A stretch of DNA of 64,000 bases from Tumebacillus permanentifrigoris (GCF_003148565.1 NZ_QGGL01000012.1:1-64000); one strand, 5' to 3'. Shown: positions 8,414 to 15,203, counted from the stretch's first letter. Notes: generated by a model not told the origin, from the letters alone. Translations and numbers: made by a program.

Positions 8414-9406
8414 TCACTTCAGGTTTCGCTCAAACTTGCTGTGCGCTCCAGTGCTGTAAGTTTGAGCGCCTGGCATCTGTAGAACTTTTGCGCGTTCTCT
8501 TTGCTGTTGGTACGGACGATCCGTTCGTTTTAGATGCTCCTGTGCTTTGCCGGCTTCGACAGCCTCAGGGGTTGTCCACTTCTTGTCCCACCACGCGACG
8601 AGGATGTTGTTTACATACTTCATGTGCCGCGCTTGGTTCAGGACCGCTTCACGCAAAGCCCTCACGATGAGTTCACGCGGGTACACAGGCAACCAATAGT
8701 CCCGAATTTCCTCGAACTCCATCGGTGAGAGCGGACGACCAAATTCTTTCTCGAAGGCGTTGTATACATCACCGTCCGACAACTCCTGCGCAGGCGCTTG
8801 TGGGAGGGGGTGAGGAAGAAGAGGAAGAGATATAAAAGATCTTCTTTTTATGGACACCCTGCGAGGCGTTGGTACGTCTACGTTTTCGGGTTGTTGAGTT
8901 CCCCTCTGAGGGGAAGAGTTCCCTTCCCGTTGGAGGGGATGTTCTCCCTTCGGAGGGGAAGAGTTCCCGCCAGAGGGGATGTTCTCCCTTCGGAGGGGAA
9001 GAGTTCCCGCCAGAGGGGAACTTTCTGTTTGTCTCAAATCAGGTGTCGAGAGGCGGATATTCTCCGAAACCAGCTCATCGAATCTCTTGGAATCCCAGCC
9101 TTTATTGGGAGAAACTTGCCAGAGATCGAAGTCTTTTTGTATCTGGTAGAAAGGGTCATCTGCGATCAGAACCTTCGCCTCGACTAGCTGCCTGATGTAG
9201 GTTGATACGTGTCCTTGGGCGACTCCGCATAGCGTGAAGTCCTTGCTTTGGGGAATGTGGGCCGATGGGCTACCGCAACCCCACGAGAGGCGGAGGATAA
9301 GGTTCAAGATGTTCTGGTGCGGCTTGCTAAAATCTCTGCGAATGATCTCTCGCATGATTTGATGCGAGATTCGTAAATGTGCGTCTGTCGGTTGCGGGTT
9401 TGCCAC
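8414..9406 (-). CDS. Phage replication initiator, O-like N-terminus with DnaD-like tail
   Basis: This is a 330-residue protein with a GTG start after AAGGAGGGG. The N-terminal ~115 residues (RISHQIMREIIRRDFSKPHQ, LRLSWGCG, then a winged-helix-like segment) resemble phage O/RepL-type initiators. Residues about 125-170 are a disordered Pro/Gly/Ser linker encoded by the iteron array at 8896-9020. The C-terminal part (YNAFEKEFGRPLSPMEFEEI, ALREAVLNQARHMKYVNNIL) is a DnaD/DnaB_2-type domain that would recruit helicase. It likely binds the iterons in its own gene, as lambda O does. Confidence 0.85.
   Translation of the reverse strand: MANPQPTDAHLRISHQIMREIIRRDFSKPHQNILNLILRLSWGCGSPSAHIPQSKDFTLCGVAQGHVSTYIRQLVEAKVLIADDPFYQIQKDFDLWQVSPNKGWDSKRFDELVSENIRLSTPDLRQTESSPLAGTLPLRRENIPSGGNSSPPKGEHPLQREGNSSPQRGTQQPENVDVPTPRRVSIKRRSFISLPLLPHPLPQAPAQELSDGDVYNAFEKEFGRPLSPMEFEEIRDYWLPVYPRELIVRALREAVLNQARHMKYVNNILVAWWDKKWTTPEAVEAGKAQEHLKRTDRPYQQQRERAKVLQMPGAQTYSTGAHSKFERNLK
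8896..9020. repeat. Six palindromic ~20-bp iterons, candidate phage origin
   Basis: Six tandem units lie end to end: 8896-8915, 8916-8940, 8941-8960, 8961-8980, 8981-9000 and 9001-9020. Five are 20 bp and one is 25 bp. Each pairs a TTCCC or TCTCCC arm with a GAGGGGA arm, giving an imperfect palindrome. The block 8941-8979 recurs exactly at 8981-9019. The 20- and 40-bp periods are not multiples of three, so the repeat is kept at DNA level and not at protein level. It sits inside the initiator gene, the position of ori-lambda inside gene O. Confidence 0.8.
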
Positions 9407-9425
9407 CGAAGCCCCTCCTTCCCGC

Positions 9426-9536
9426 CTACTTGCCCGCTGGTGCCGCGTTTGCGACCTTGGGGTATATCTGTGTCGTTACGAAGGATGCGCGCTTCCATAC
9501 GCCACCAATGCGGACGGCTGCGGCTATCACTCGCAT
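9426..9536 (-). CDS. Possible 36-residue phage peptide
   Basis: This short frame starts at an ATG that overlaps the end of the zinc-ribbon gene and runs to a TAG just before the initiator ribosome binding site. The peptide (MRVIAAAVRIGGVWKRASFV then 16 residues) has no motif. It fills an otherwise empty 120-base gap in a packed operon. Support is weak. Confidence 0.25.
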   Translation of the reverse strand: MRVIAAAVRIGGVWKRASFVTTQIYPKVANAAPAGK

Positions 9537-9694
9537 GGTGCCTCTTGGCGGTTGATGCCCAATTCGTCGGCATCGTTACCTTGAATGCTATGTCCGCAGG
9601 ATTTGCATTCAACTTTGATCTCTTCGCTTGGTACGACAACGTGAATTTGGACCTCTTGAGAGCCACAGGAACAAGTGAGGGTGAAACCCTTCAT
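9527..9694 (-). CDS. Small phage zinc-ribbon protein (55 residues)
   Basis: The frame starts MKGFTLTCSCGSQ with an AAAGGAG ribosome binding site. Two cysteine pairs, CSC and CKSC, lie about 20 residues apart, the arrangement of a small zinc ribbon. Such proteins are frequent in Gram-positive phage early regions. The partner is unknown. Confidence 0.6.
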   Translation of the reverse strand: MKGFTLTCSCGSQEVQIHVVVPSEEIKVECKSCGHSIQGNDADELGINRQEAPCE

Positions 9695-9721
9695 ATTCGG
9701 TCACTCCTTTCGTAGATTGTT

Positions 9722-9994
9722 TTAAAACGGGCCGTCTACAGCGTCGCCGTCGTAGTAGATCGGCTCCAGTGTGTCTGGGTTAACGAATCTTGCACCCTCG
9801 TTGACACAGGCGATGTGCTCGAATGCATCGAAGGGCTTCATACCATCTGGAAGGGTATATTCCGGCTCCGGGAACTGCGTCGGGAACGCCTCGTGGGTCA
9901 CGTCCCAGTTCGGTAGATCGGCGCGATCAGGGACGTAGACGAACACTCTGTCCCCGATCATCACCGCCTGGTGGGTCTTTTCATCCTGCAGCAT
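9722..9994 (-). CDS. Phage hypothetical protein
   Basis: This is a 90-residue acidic protein starting MLQDEKTHQAVMIGDRVFVY. It is rich in Pro, Asp and aromatic residues and ends in DGPF. It starts downstream of the HNH gene within the early operon. No family is recognised. Confidence 0.55.
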   Translation of the reverse strand: MLQDEKTHQAVMIGDRVFVYVPDRADLPNWDVTHEAFPTQFPEPEYTLPDGMKPFDAFEHIACVNEGARFVNPDTLEPIYYDGDAVDGPF

Positions 9995-10004
9995 GGCTTC
10001 CTCC

Positions 10005-10376
10005 TTACTCCGGCCAGTCTGCCGGATCGTATTTGGCTTTGAGCTTTGCGATCAACTTCTCAACCTCATCCCGGTATGTCTTGCGCCGGGAGTCGATCTT
10101 CCAGTGACAAGTTCCGCTGTTGGTGCTGGGGCCGCAGAGGGCGGCGATGTTCCAAGGTTGGTCGCCGCGCCCGCATTGCCCTTTCTGGTCGAGGTGCGCG
10201 AGTTCACCTCTGTAGGCGTAGTTTGAAGGGCGATCGCGTCCGCACATCTCACACCGCCCATCGGCGCGCTCGATGACTTCTTTGGCGACCTCCGGGGTAA
10301 TGGCCCCCCTATCCTTCGCTTTGGGCTTGTTGCGCCCGTGGCGAGGCTTCGGGGCGGGTCTCGGTGCTGAGAGCAT
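10005..10376 (-). CDS. HNH endonuclease-like phage protein
   Basis: This is a 123-residue protein. The ATG at 10376 follows GGAGGAGG; the longer frame overlaps the upstream gene. CEMCG, then AHLDQKGQ, NIAALC and a distal CHW fit a zinc-supported HNH fold with AH, N and H as likely catalytic positions. The N-terminus is basic. Such proteins occur as free-standing nucleases in phage genomes, and some assist recombination. Its place between replication and recombination genes fits either idea. Confidence 0.75.
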   Translation of the reverse strand: MLSAPRPAPKPRHGRNKPKAKDRGAITPEVAKEVIERADGRCEMCGRDRPSNYAYRGELAHLDQKGQCGRGDQPWNIAALCGPSTNSGTCHWKIDSRRKTYRDEVEKLIAKLKAKYDPADWPE

Positions 10377-10389
10377 CGTGTGCCTCCTC

Positions 10390-11235
10390 CTAGAACGGGA
10401 GATCGTCGTCGTCGATGTTGATCGGCTTGCCGTCGCCGTCCGACTGTTGTTCGCCATCGCCTTTGATGCGGTTCATATAGTCGAGGACCGTTTTCCACTC
10501 GTCATCTTTCACATCAGTGACTACTTTTTTGATCTCGCGACCAAGTGCTGCAGATGCGATCCCTGAAAGGTCATTCCAGTTGAGGCCCATCGGTTTCATG
10601 TTGTTGATGACTTGTTGCTTTTCCCCGGGCGCTTTGTTGCCGCTGTTGTTGGAGTTATTTCCGTTGCCACTGTAGTTCCCGCGAGATCCGCCGCCATTTG
10701 ACTGCCCGCCGCTTTGGAAGTTACTCGGGTCCATGTCTTCGATATCCTGTGTGAAGAGGCCAGAGGCACCGGTCGCTTGCAAGGTAGCGCCGACCAGTGC
10801 GCGCTTAATCGCCATCTTCTGAAATGTGTTGACCTGCTCGTATGGATCGCGAAGGTCACCGTTTTTCTTTTTGTAGTACTTCGGCTCGCGAGAGTTCGCG
10901 GAGCCGACGCACTCAGATAGCGTGATCTTCGTACCGTCAGGGAACTGTTTGTGAACAGTCACTTTGTACTCGAAGTAGAAGAATCCGTTTTCCCAATCCT
11001 CTGTGGAGGAGACTTTTTCAACTGTATGACCTAGCGAGTAAAAGCGGAGAAGGTTCTCGGCTCCCGGCTTGTAGAGAGACGGCTTCGGAGTACCTGGGAT
11101 GATGCCGTAATCGGTGCCTTCAACCAATACTTGCTTGGTGATCTGGCGGAGCGCCTGATACGCATGGAGTGCCTGCTCGGGTGAGATGGCCACTTGCGAT
11201 ACATAATTTTGCGTGGAGACGAGTTCCAGCGTCAC
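10390..11235 (-). CDS. Probable phage recombination/ssDNA-binding protein with SSB-like tail
   Basis: This is a 281-residue protein with a GTG start after GGAGGTGG, overlapping the Gam-like gene's stop. Residues about 20-80 (TKQVLVEGTDYGIIPGTPKP, YKPGAENLLRFYSLG) belong to a family common beside phage recombination genes. Residues about 170-205 are a Gly/Asn/Ser-rich linker. The C-terminus ends DDDDLPF, closely like the acidic tip that bacterial SSB uses to recruit partners. I infer a role in ssDNA annealing or protection. The exact family is not certain. Confidence 0.6.
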   Translation of the reverse strand: MTLELVSTQNYVSQVAISPEQALHAYQALRQITKQVLVEGTDYGIIPGTPKPSLYKPGAENLLRFYSLGHTVEKVSSTEDWENGFFYFEYKVTVHKQFPDGTKITLSECVGSANSREPKYYKKKNGDLRDPYEQVNTFQKMAIKRALVGATLQATGASGLFTQDIEDMDPSNFQSGGQSNGGGSRGNYSGNGNNSNNSGNKAPGEKQQVINNMKPMGLNWNDLSGIASAALGREIKKVVTDVKDDEWKTVLDYMNRIKGDGEQQSDGDGKPINIDDDDLPF

Positions 11236-11861
11236 TATTCAGCCACCTCCACTTTGAAGGCGATAGTTCCGGGCTCGACGCCGACACCGGAGACGGGAAC
11301 TCCGTTTTGGTCGATGACGAGCATGTCACCCGCCACCTCCTCCACCCGCAGCGTTTTTTTGTAGTCGCCCCACTTCGCGGATTCCTTGACCTCGATGAAC
11401 TCGTTGTCGCCGCTCTCCTTTAAGTGCTGGAGCAGGGCCAAGTCGTCGATCTTCTTTGGCGTTGCCTTTGTCGCGCGAGACACGAGCTTGCCGTATGGCG
11501 TGGAGATCGTCTTTGCTTTCGGATCGGCGTTGAGTTGGTCCGCATGGAACTTGTTCAGGTGGTAGGTGCAGAAGTTCGTAGATGCGGCGAGGTCTGCCAT
11601 CTCTTTGTCGCGCCACTCCGTAATGCGCGCCAACTCGGCGGTTGCGACAGCGTTGATTTCAGCTTGCTTGGCGTTGATCGCTTGAAGCTTGCGCAGACAC
11701 CAGTTCGCGGAGTTGAGGTCCGTGACAGCGAAGCCGACACGTTGCTCCTCGGTCATTTCTTGCAACTCGGTCAGGTCGTTCACTTGCAGGGCATTGAGAT
11801 TCATGTTCACACGCTCCATTTGCTCGTTTTTTTCGTTCCGTGTTACAATTGCTGTAGACAT
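11235..11861 (-). CDS. Gam-like host-nuclease inhibitor family protein
   Basis: This is a 208-residue protein. The central part (MTEEQRVGFAVTDLNSANWC, EINAVATAELARITEW, LNKFHADQL) and the following TPYGKLVSR match the Gam-like family of Gram-positive phages. These proteins bind duplex ends and shield them from host exonucleases. Helical coiled-coil character is strong over residues 35-100. It lies directly before the putative recombination protein, the usual order in such modules. Confidence 0.82.
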   Translation of the reverse strand: MSTAIVTRNEKNEQMERVNMNLNALQVNDLTELQEMTEEQRVGFAVTDLNSANWCLRKLQAINAKQAEINAVATAELARITEWRDKEMADLAASTNFCTYHLNKFHADQLNADPKAKTISTPYGKLVSRATKATPKKIDDLALLQHLKESGDNEFIEVKESAKWGDYKKTLRVEEVAGDMLVIDQNGVPVSGVGVEPGTIAFKVEVAE

Positions 11862-12073
11862 ATTTCCAACTGCTCCACCAGCGGGCTCGACGTTACAGCG
11901 TCGGGTCCGTTTTCTTTTGCCACGATGCCGCGGCGCGGGTCGTAGGGGCTCATCAACGCTCGTCTTGCGCGGCGGTTCAGGCGTTCCCTGTGGAGGATGC
12001 CGTTCAGCAAATCTCCGACCGCTTGGCCCGTCTCGTCGTGATGTTCCAACACCGCTCGGTAGCGTTCCGTCAT
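11843..12073 (-). CDS. Small phage hypothetical protein
   Basis: This is a 76-residue protein with an excellent TAAGGAGGTGA ribosome binding site. It is Arg-rich in the middle (RERLNRRARRALMSPYDPRR). The 3' end overlaps the Gam-like gene start by 19 bases. The function is unknown. Confidence 0.6.
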   Translation of the reverse strand: MTERYRAVLEHHDETGQAVGDLLNGILHRERLNRRARRALMSPYDPRRGIVAKENGPDAVTSSPLVEQLEICLQQL

Positions 12074-12087
12074 ATCAGATCACCTCC

Positions 12088-12438
12088 TTAAGGGTTAGGT
12101 GGATGATCATCGGTTGGTGCAGACAGCAGTAGAACAACTTGTCCCTGATCGTCATCTGCATCTTCGTCCACCTCCCAAGGGATCGGGATGTCGTTCAGGA
12201 TCGCTTGGCAATTTTCGAGGTTCCCAGCGGCCTTCGCATCTTCAATCCGGCGGTACAGGCCATGGAGTTCATGTGCCATGTGCTCAGCTTGATCCCTGAG
12301 CCAATCGCGAGATAAACGTGCGCTATCGAGTGCTACAGAAGCTTCGAACAGGTGCTCGGCGGTCTGTTGGTGAGTGTATGCCCCGTTCCACCAGTTGCCA
12401 GAGACGACGCGAAGGACTGTGGTGTTAACGTTTTTCAT
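12088..12438 (-). CDS. Phage hypothetical protein
   Basis: This is a 116-residue protein. The ATG at 12438 follows AAGGAGG; the longer frame overlaps the upstream gene by too much. The sequence is helical and ends in a very acidic stretch (VDEDADDDQG) and a Pro tail. No family is recognised. Confidence 0.55.
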   Translation of the reverse strand: MKNVNTTVLRVVSGNWWNGAYTHQQTAEHLFEASVALDSARLSRDWLRDQAEHMAHELHGLYRRIEDAKAAGNLENCQAILNDIPIPWEVDEDADDDQGQVVLLLSAPTDDHPPNP

Positions 12439-12868
12439 CTGATAGACCTCCTTGAAGGTGTGCTCGGCATTGCTCGCGGTATTTCGCGAAGGATTTTGCC
12501 ATTTCGAAGGGATCACATGTCTCGTCGTTGGCTATTTTCGAAATCAGTGCCAGCGCTCGCAAGGTCATATTGGTTCTCCCCGCCACATCCTTGTTGTAGG
12601 CGTTCATCCAATAGGTCACCCGCTCGCCTTCTTTGCGAAGGTCTTCGTGGAGGCGTTTGTTCTCAGCATCCAACCAGCGGTTCCGCTCGGCGCGGATGCG
12701 GATGTCCTCGCGGTCGCATTGCGCGATTTTGTCGCTGAGGTTGATGTCGGCGCGGAGGCGGTCGAGTTCGTCAGCGGCGCTGATAACCTTCCTGCATGCA
12801 TCGTTGGTGTGGGTGTTCAACAGGTATGCGCCCAGTTCACGCAAGACGTTCGTGTCGATCTTAGGCAT
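12425..12868 (-). CDS. Phage hypothetical protein, coiled coil
   Basis: This is a 147-residue protein starting MPKIDTNVLRELGAYL after GGAGGTGAG. Residues about 30-85 are highly charged and heptad-like (RLRADINLSDKIAQCDREDI), so a coiled coil is likely. It overlaps both neighbours. The function is unknown. Confidence 0.58.
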   Translation of the reverse strand: MPKIDTNVLRELGAYLLNTHTNDACRKVISAADELDRLRADINLSDKIAQCDREDIRIRAERNRWLDAENKRLHEDLRKEGERVTYWMNAYNKDVAGRTNMTLRALALISKIANDETCDPFEMAKSFAKYREQCRAHLQGGLSDEKR

Positions 12869-13058
12869 TCGTCTCACCTCCAGCGCGGTTGATCCGCTTG
12901 GTCTCGTCCAGCTTTGTAGCTTGGCGGTACGCCTCGGTCGGGCACGTTACGCAAGCTCGGCGACCTTCTTCGTCCTCGTACTTGCGACAGGCGTTGCAGT
13001 CCGCTTCGTACTGAGCGAGTGCCCAATCGGTCGGGCTCGGGTTAGCGGCGGTGGTCAT
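12861..13058 (-). CDS. Small Cys-containing phage protein
   Basis: This is a 65-residue protein with ATG at 13058 after GGAGG. Four cysteines in the pattern CNAC and CVTC, about 15 residues apart, could bind a metal ion. No named family is recognised. The start overlaps the 3' end of the upstream gene. Confidence 0.55.
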   Translation of the reverse strand: MTTAANPSPTDWALAQYEADCNACRKYEDEEGRRACVTCPTEAYRQATKLDETKRINRAGGETNA

Positions 13059-13473
13059 GGCGAGTGCCTCCAGGGTTGAACATGATGACGTTGCCACCGT
13101 TCTTCGCGAGAAGGTCGAAGGTGTGACCCATCGCGATCTGTGCGGCCTGCGTTTGGAGGTGCGGATTCCCTCGGAGCGTTTCAGCTACGCCTTGCTCATA
13201 GCCGCCAGCAAATCCAGTTTCATTACCCGCGCCAAACCCGCGGGCGTGGTGCTTGTCTGCCGTTACCTTGCGGTCGAGCAGCAGGAGTGCATGGTCGAGA
13301 TTGCTCAGCATCGTAAGCAAGAGGCCCTTGGTTGCGTAGAGACCGTCATCGATACCTTCGCGGGTGAACTCTGCCACGTAGCGGTTGATCGTCAGGCTGC
13401 CGCCTGCGAGACCTTCCAGCGCCCGTTCGAACGAGATCTTGTCTTCCGGTAGGACTTGCGTAAGGTGTTTCAT
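13042..13473 (-). CDS. Phage hypothetical protein
   Basis: This is a 143-residue protein starting MKHLTQVLPEDKISF. It has a hydrophobic helix near residues 48-65 (LLLTMLSNLDHALLLLDRK) and a Gly-rich section near residue 80. It is more likely soluble and helical than membrane-bound because the hydrophobic part contains charges. The function is unknown. Confidence 0.55.
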   Translation of the reverse strand: MKHLTQVLPEDKISFERALEGLAGGSLTINRYVAEFTREGIDDGLYATKGLLLTMLSNLDHALLLLDRKVTADKHHARGFGAGNETGFAGGYEQGVAETLRGNPHLQTQAAQIAMGHTFDLLAKNGGNVIMFNPGGTRHDHRR

Positions 13474-13488
13474 GGGTTAGACCACCTT

Positions 13489-13641
13489 CTATTCGATTTC
13501 AAAAACTTCGCCGGTGTATTTCATCTCTTCTTTGCTTCCGCACTCAGAGCAGCACGGCATCGTTTCGGGAGACTTCGAATTCCATTCCACGTAGGTGGCA
13601 CCACCTCCGCACTCGCAAAGGTATTTGTAGATAGTCTTCAT
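13489..13641 (-). CDS. Small phage zinc-ribbon protein (50 residues)
   Basis: This short frame starts MKTIYKYLCECGGG after GGTGGTGAGA. CEC and CCSEC lie about 20 residues apart, giving a likely zinc ribbon. The upstream 42 bases are duplicated in front of the gene ending at 13743. The function is unknown. Confidence 0.58.
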   Translation of the reverse strand: MKTIYKYLCECGGGATYVEWNSKSPETMPCCSECGSKEEMKYTGEVFEIE

Positions 13642-13644
13642 TTT

Positions 13645-13686
13645 TCTCACCACCTTTCAATCGAGATCGGCGTAGGCCGTTACTTT
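13645..13686 (-). repeat. Copy 1 of 42-bp duplicated translation leader
   Basis: These 42 bases match 13901-13942 with two mismatches. Read on the minus strand, the repeat ends in GAAAGGTGGTGAGA, the ribosome binding site of the small zinc-ribbon gene starting at 13641. The duplication therefore covers a leader, not a coding sequence. Confidence 0.75.
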
Positions 13687-13742
13687 TGAGTTACGCCACT
13701 CACAGGTGGCTCTAAAGTTCTTTGCGCTAGTTGTGACACACC

Positions 13743-13895
13743 TTACTTAGCGGAACTTGCTTCGCTAATTTTTTGAACAAAGCGATCATGGATTCGTTTT
13801 GCTCCCGCGGCTTTCTCGTCATTGCCCATTTTCAATTGCCGATGATGCAATTCACTTGCCTTTGCGGCGACCTTGCGATAAAGTCCGATATTCAT
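13743..13895 (-). CDS. Small basic phage protein (50 residues)
   Basis: The ATG at 13895 follows GGTGGTGAGA in copy 2 of the duplicated leader. The product (MNIGLYRKVAAKASELHHRQ then 30 residues) is basic and helical. No family is recognised. Confidence 0.5.
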   Translation of the reverse strand: MNIGLYRKVAAKASELHHRQLKMGNDEKAAGAKRIHDRFVQKISEASSAK

Positions 13896-13900
13896 ATATC

Positions 13901-13942
13901 TCTCACCACCTTTCAATCGAGATCGGCGCATGCCGTTACTTT
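13901..13942 (-). repeat. Copy 2 of 42-bp duplicated translation leader
   Basis: Near-identical to 13645-13686 (40 of 42 bases), 256 bases apart in the same orientation. It supplies the ribosome binding site of the 50-residue basic protein. Both copies also contain the CGATCTCGATTGAAAGGT segment. Confidence 0.75.
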
Positions 13943-13970
13943 GTCCGGGAGCGACTTTACGGGCTCTTGC

Positions 13971-14231
13971 TCATGCCCTGCGCATTCTTGCTCTCGCCTC
14001 ACACCTTGCGTGATTGGCGGCTATGATCTTGTCGACGTCACCCTTCGGGATGGCCCTGTTGGTCGGCGTCAGCTTCTTGAACTTCTCCTCGTCCGGCTCT
14101 TTATAGAAGATGTACAGCGCCCCACTCTCATCGATGCACCAGATCTTGTCTGGTGTGTCTTTGTGGTAGGCTGCGACGATCAACTCCAGCTCAACAACAG
14201 AGAGGTACGTGCGGACGATGCGGCCGATCAT
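13971..14231 (-). CDS. Phage hypothetical protein
   Basis: This is an 86-residue protein. The ATG at 14231 overlaps the previous stop as ATGA. The sequence starts MIGRIVRTYLSVVELELIVA and is basic at the C-terminus (RCEARARMRRA). Aromatic beta-like segments lie in the middle (ALYIFYKEPDEEKF). No family is recognised. Confidence 0.55.
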   Translation of the reverse strand: MIGRIVRTYLSVVELELIVAAYHKDTPDKIWCIDESGALYIFYKEPDEEKFKKLTPTNRAIPKGDVDKIIAANHARCEARARMRRA

Positions 14232-14359
14232 GCGACCTGCCCTTGCTGAGAGGGTACGTTGCTGATCTGCGCGAACTGTTCTTCGGTCATACGTGGCAAC
14301 GCGACGTTCATGAAGAACTTGCACAAGTTTCGTAGGGCTTCTTGACTCGGTTGTTTCAT
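14228..14359 (-). CDS. First gene of phage early operon, 43-residue protein
   Basis: The short frame starts MKQPSQEALRNLCKFF after GGAGGTGAAAAC, a strong ribosome binding site. Its stop overlaps the next start. It is the first early gene after the switch, directly downstream of two palindromes. Its role is unknown, but its promoter-proximal position means it would be made early. Confidence 0.55.
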   Translation of the reverse strand: MKQPSQEALRNLCKFFMNVALPRMTEEQFAQISNVPSQQGQVA

Positions 14360-14386
14360 GTTTTCACCTCCGGGTTGTTCACAAAA

Positions 14387-14405
14387 TCTATCAAATTCTG
14401 ATAGA
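14387..14405. promoter_or_regulatory. Palindrome TCTATCA-N5-TGATAGA, candidate operator
   Basis: The 7-bp arms are perfect and separated by 5 bp. It lies 28 bp upstream of the first early gene and downstream of the Cro-like gene. No T-run follows, so a protein-binding site is more likely than a terminator. Confidence 0.5.
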
Positions 14406-14412
14406 ATAAAAG

Positions 14413-14429
14413 TTGGAACAAGGTTCCAA
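14413..14429 (-). terminator. Hairpin TTGGAAC-N3-GTTCCAA after Cro-like gene
   Basis: The 7-bp arms are perfect with a 3-bp loop. On the minus strand the hairpin is followed by CTTTTATT, which fits a weak terminator between the Cro-like gene and the early operon. An operator role is an alternative. Confidence 0.45.
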
Positions 14430-14442
14430 GTTTATGCCCCAT

Positions 14443-14667
14443 CTAACTGTTGGGTTGTTGGCCAAAAAAAATTTCTCTTGCGTCCACGCTAAAGAGTTCC
14501 GCTATCGATATACCTAGCTGAAGGTTCGGAGTACGAACACCTTGCTCTATCATTCCATAATAACTTTCGCTGATCTCCAACCCGAATTGTTGCTTGAGTT
14601 CATCGACAACATCGCCTTGCTTCCAACTTCTTTGCTGTCTTTTGTTGATGAGAGCCTCACGTCTCAA
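14443..14667 (-). CDS. XRE-family Cro-like regulator
   Basis: This protein has about 74 residues from the TTG at 14667 (a longer frame begins at 14682). The HTH reads QGDVVDELKQQFGLEISESY with YYGMIEQGVRTPNLQ, typical of XRE/Cro proteins. It is the first gene of the lytic (minus) direction, divergent from the repressor and served by the TTGACA/TATTAT promoter at 14698-14726. It likely represses the repressor promoter to favour lytic growth. Confidence 0.75.
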   Translation of the reverse strand: MRREALINKRQQRSWKQGDVVDELKQQFGLEISESYYGMIEQGVRTPNLQLGISIAELFSVDAREIFFGQQPNS

Positions 14668-14697
14668 ATCCACCACCCCCAACTACTTGTTGTTTTC

Positions 14698-14726
14698 ATA
14701 ATACCCAACCACTTGTTGTTTGTCAA
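14698..14726 (-). promoter_or_regulatory. Early lytic promoter of phage switch
   Basis: On the minus strand TTGACA (14721-14726), a 17-bp spacer and TATTAT (14698-14703) make a near-consensus sigma-A promoter driving the Cro-like gene. The motif ACTTGTTGT occurs within the promoter (14711-14719) and again next to it (14685-14693), so these are likely repressor operators. Confidence 0.8.
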
Positions 14727-14749
14727 CAATGAAAACAACAATCAGTAGT

Positions 14750-14798
14750 TTGTGTTCGCAAATCCAACTCTTAGTTGTATAATGACCCTTGGAGGTGA
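14750..14798 (+). promoter_or_regulatory. Repressor promoter and ribosome binding site
   Basis: TATAAT (14778-14783) lies 27 bp before the TTG start, with only weak -35 candidates upstream (TTGTGT or TTCGCA). A strong GGAGGTGAT ribosome binding site follows near 14791. A related AGTAGTTTG/TTAGTTGT element nearby could be a further operator half-site. Confidence 0.6.
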
Positions 14799-14804
14799 TC
14801 TGCC

Positions 14805-15179
14805 TTGAATCTTTGTGATAAATTACGAAATGAACGGAAGAAACACAAACTAACCCAACAGCAAGTGGCTGATCTTATAGGGATAACTGAAAGCGGCTAC
14901 GGATTCTACGAACAAGGGAAACGAAAACCACCATATGACCACCTTCAAGCGCTCGCACAACACTATGGAGTAACAACTGATTATTTATTGGGCGTTTCAG
15001 ATGTACCGCACATGACCGAAGCTCAATCTCGCAGTTTGCGTTCGATCATACAAATCAGAGAAGATTTAGCCAATGACCTAATTCTTGACGTTGATGACAA
15101 ACCATTTACTCCTGATGGCAAGGAAGAGGCGCTACAGGAATTGGATAGACTTATCAAACTCCGTCAGTTGCAGAAATAA
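14805..15179 (+). CDS. XRE-family phage repressor (CI-like)
   Basis: This is a 124-residue protein with a TTG start after GGAGGTGAT. The N-terminal HTH (LTQQQVADLIGITESGYGFY) and the YGVTTDYLLGVSD motif are hallmarks of small Firmicute phage repressors. The C-terminal half is helical and charged, without a LexA-type peptidase domain, so induction probably does not use self-cleavage. It diverges from the Cro-like gene and is expected to hold the lytic promoter off during lysogeny. Confidence 0.85.
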   Translation: MNLCDKLRNERKKHKLTQQQVADLIGITESGYGFYEQGKRKPPYDHLQALAQHYGVTTDYLLGVSDVPHMTEAQSRSLRSIIQIREDLANDLILDVDDKPFTPDGKEEALQELDRLIKLRQLQK

Positions 15180-15203
15180 TACATCGCCGCTTGCCGGCAT
15201 AAC

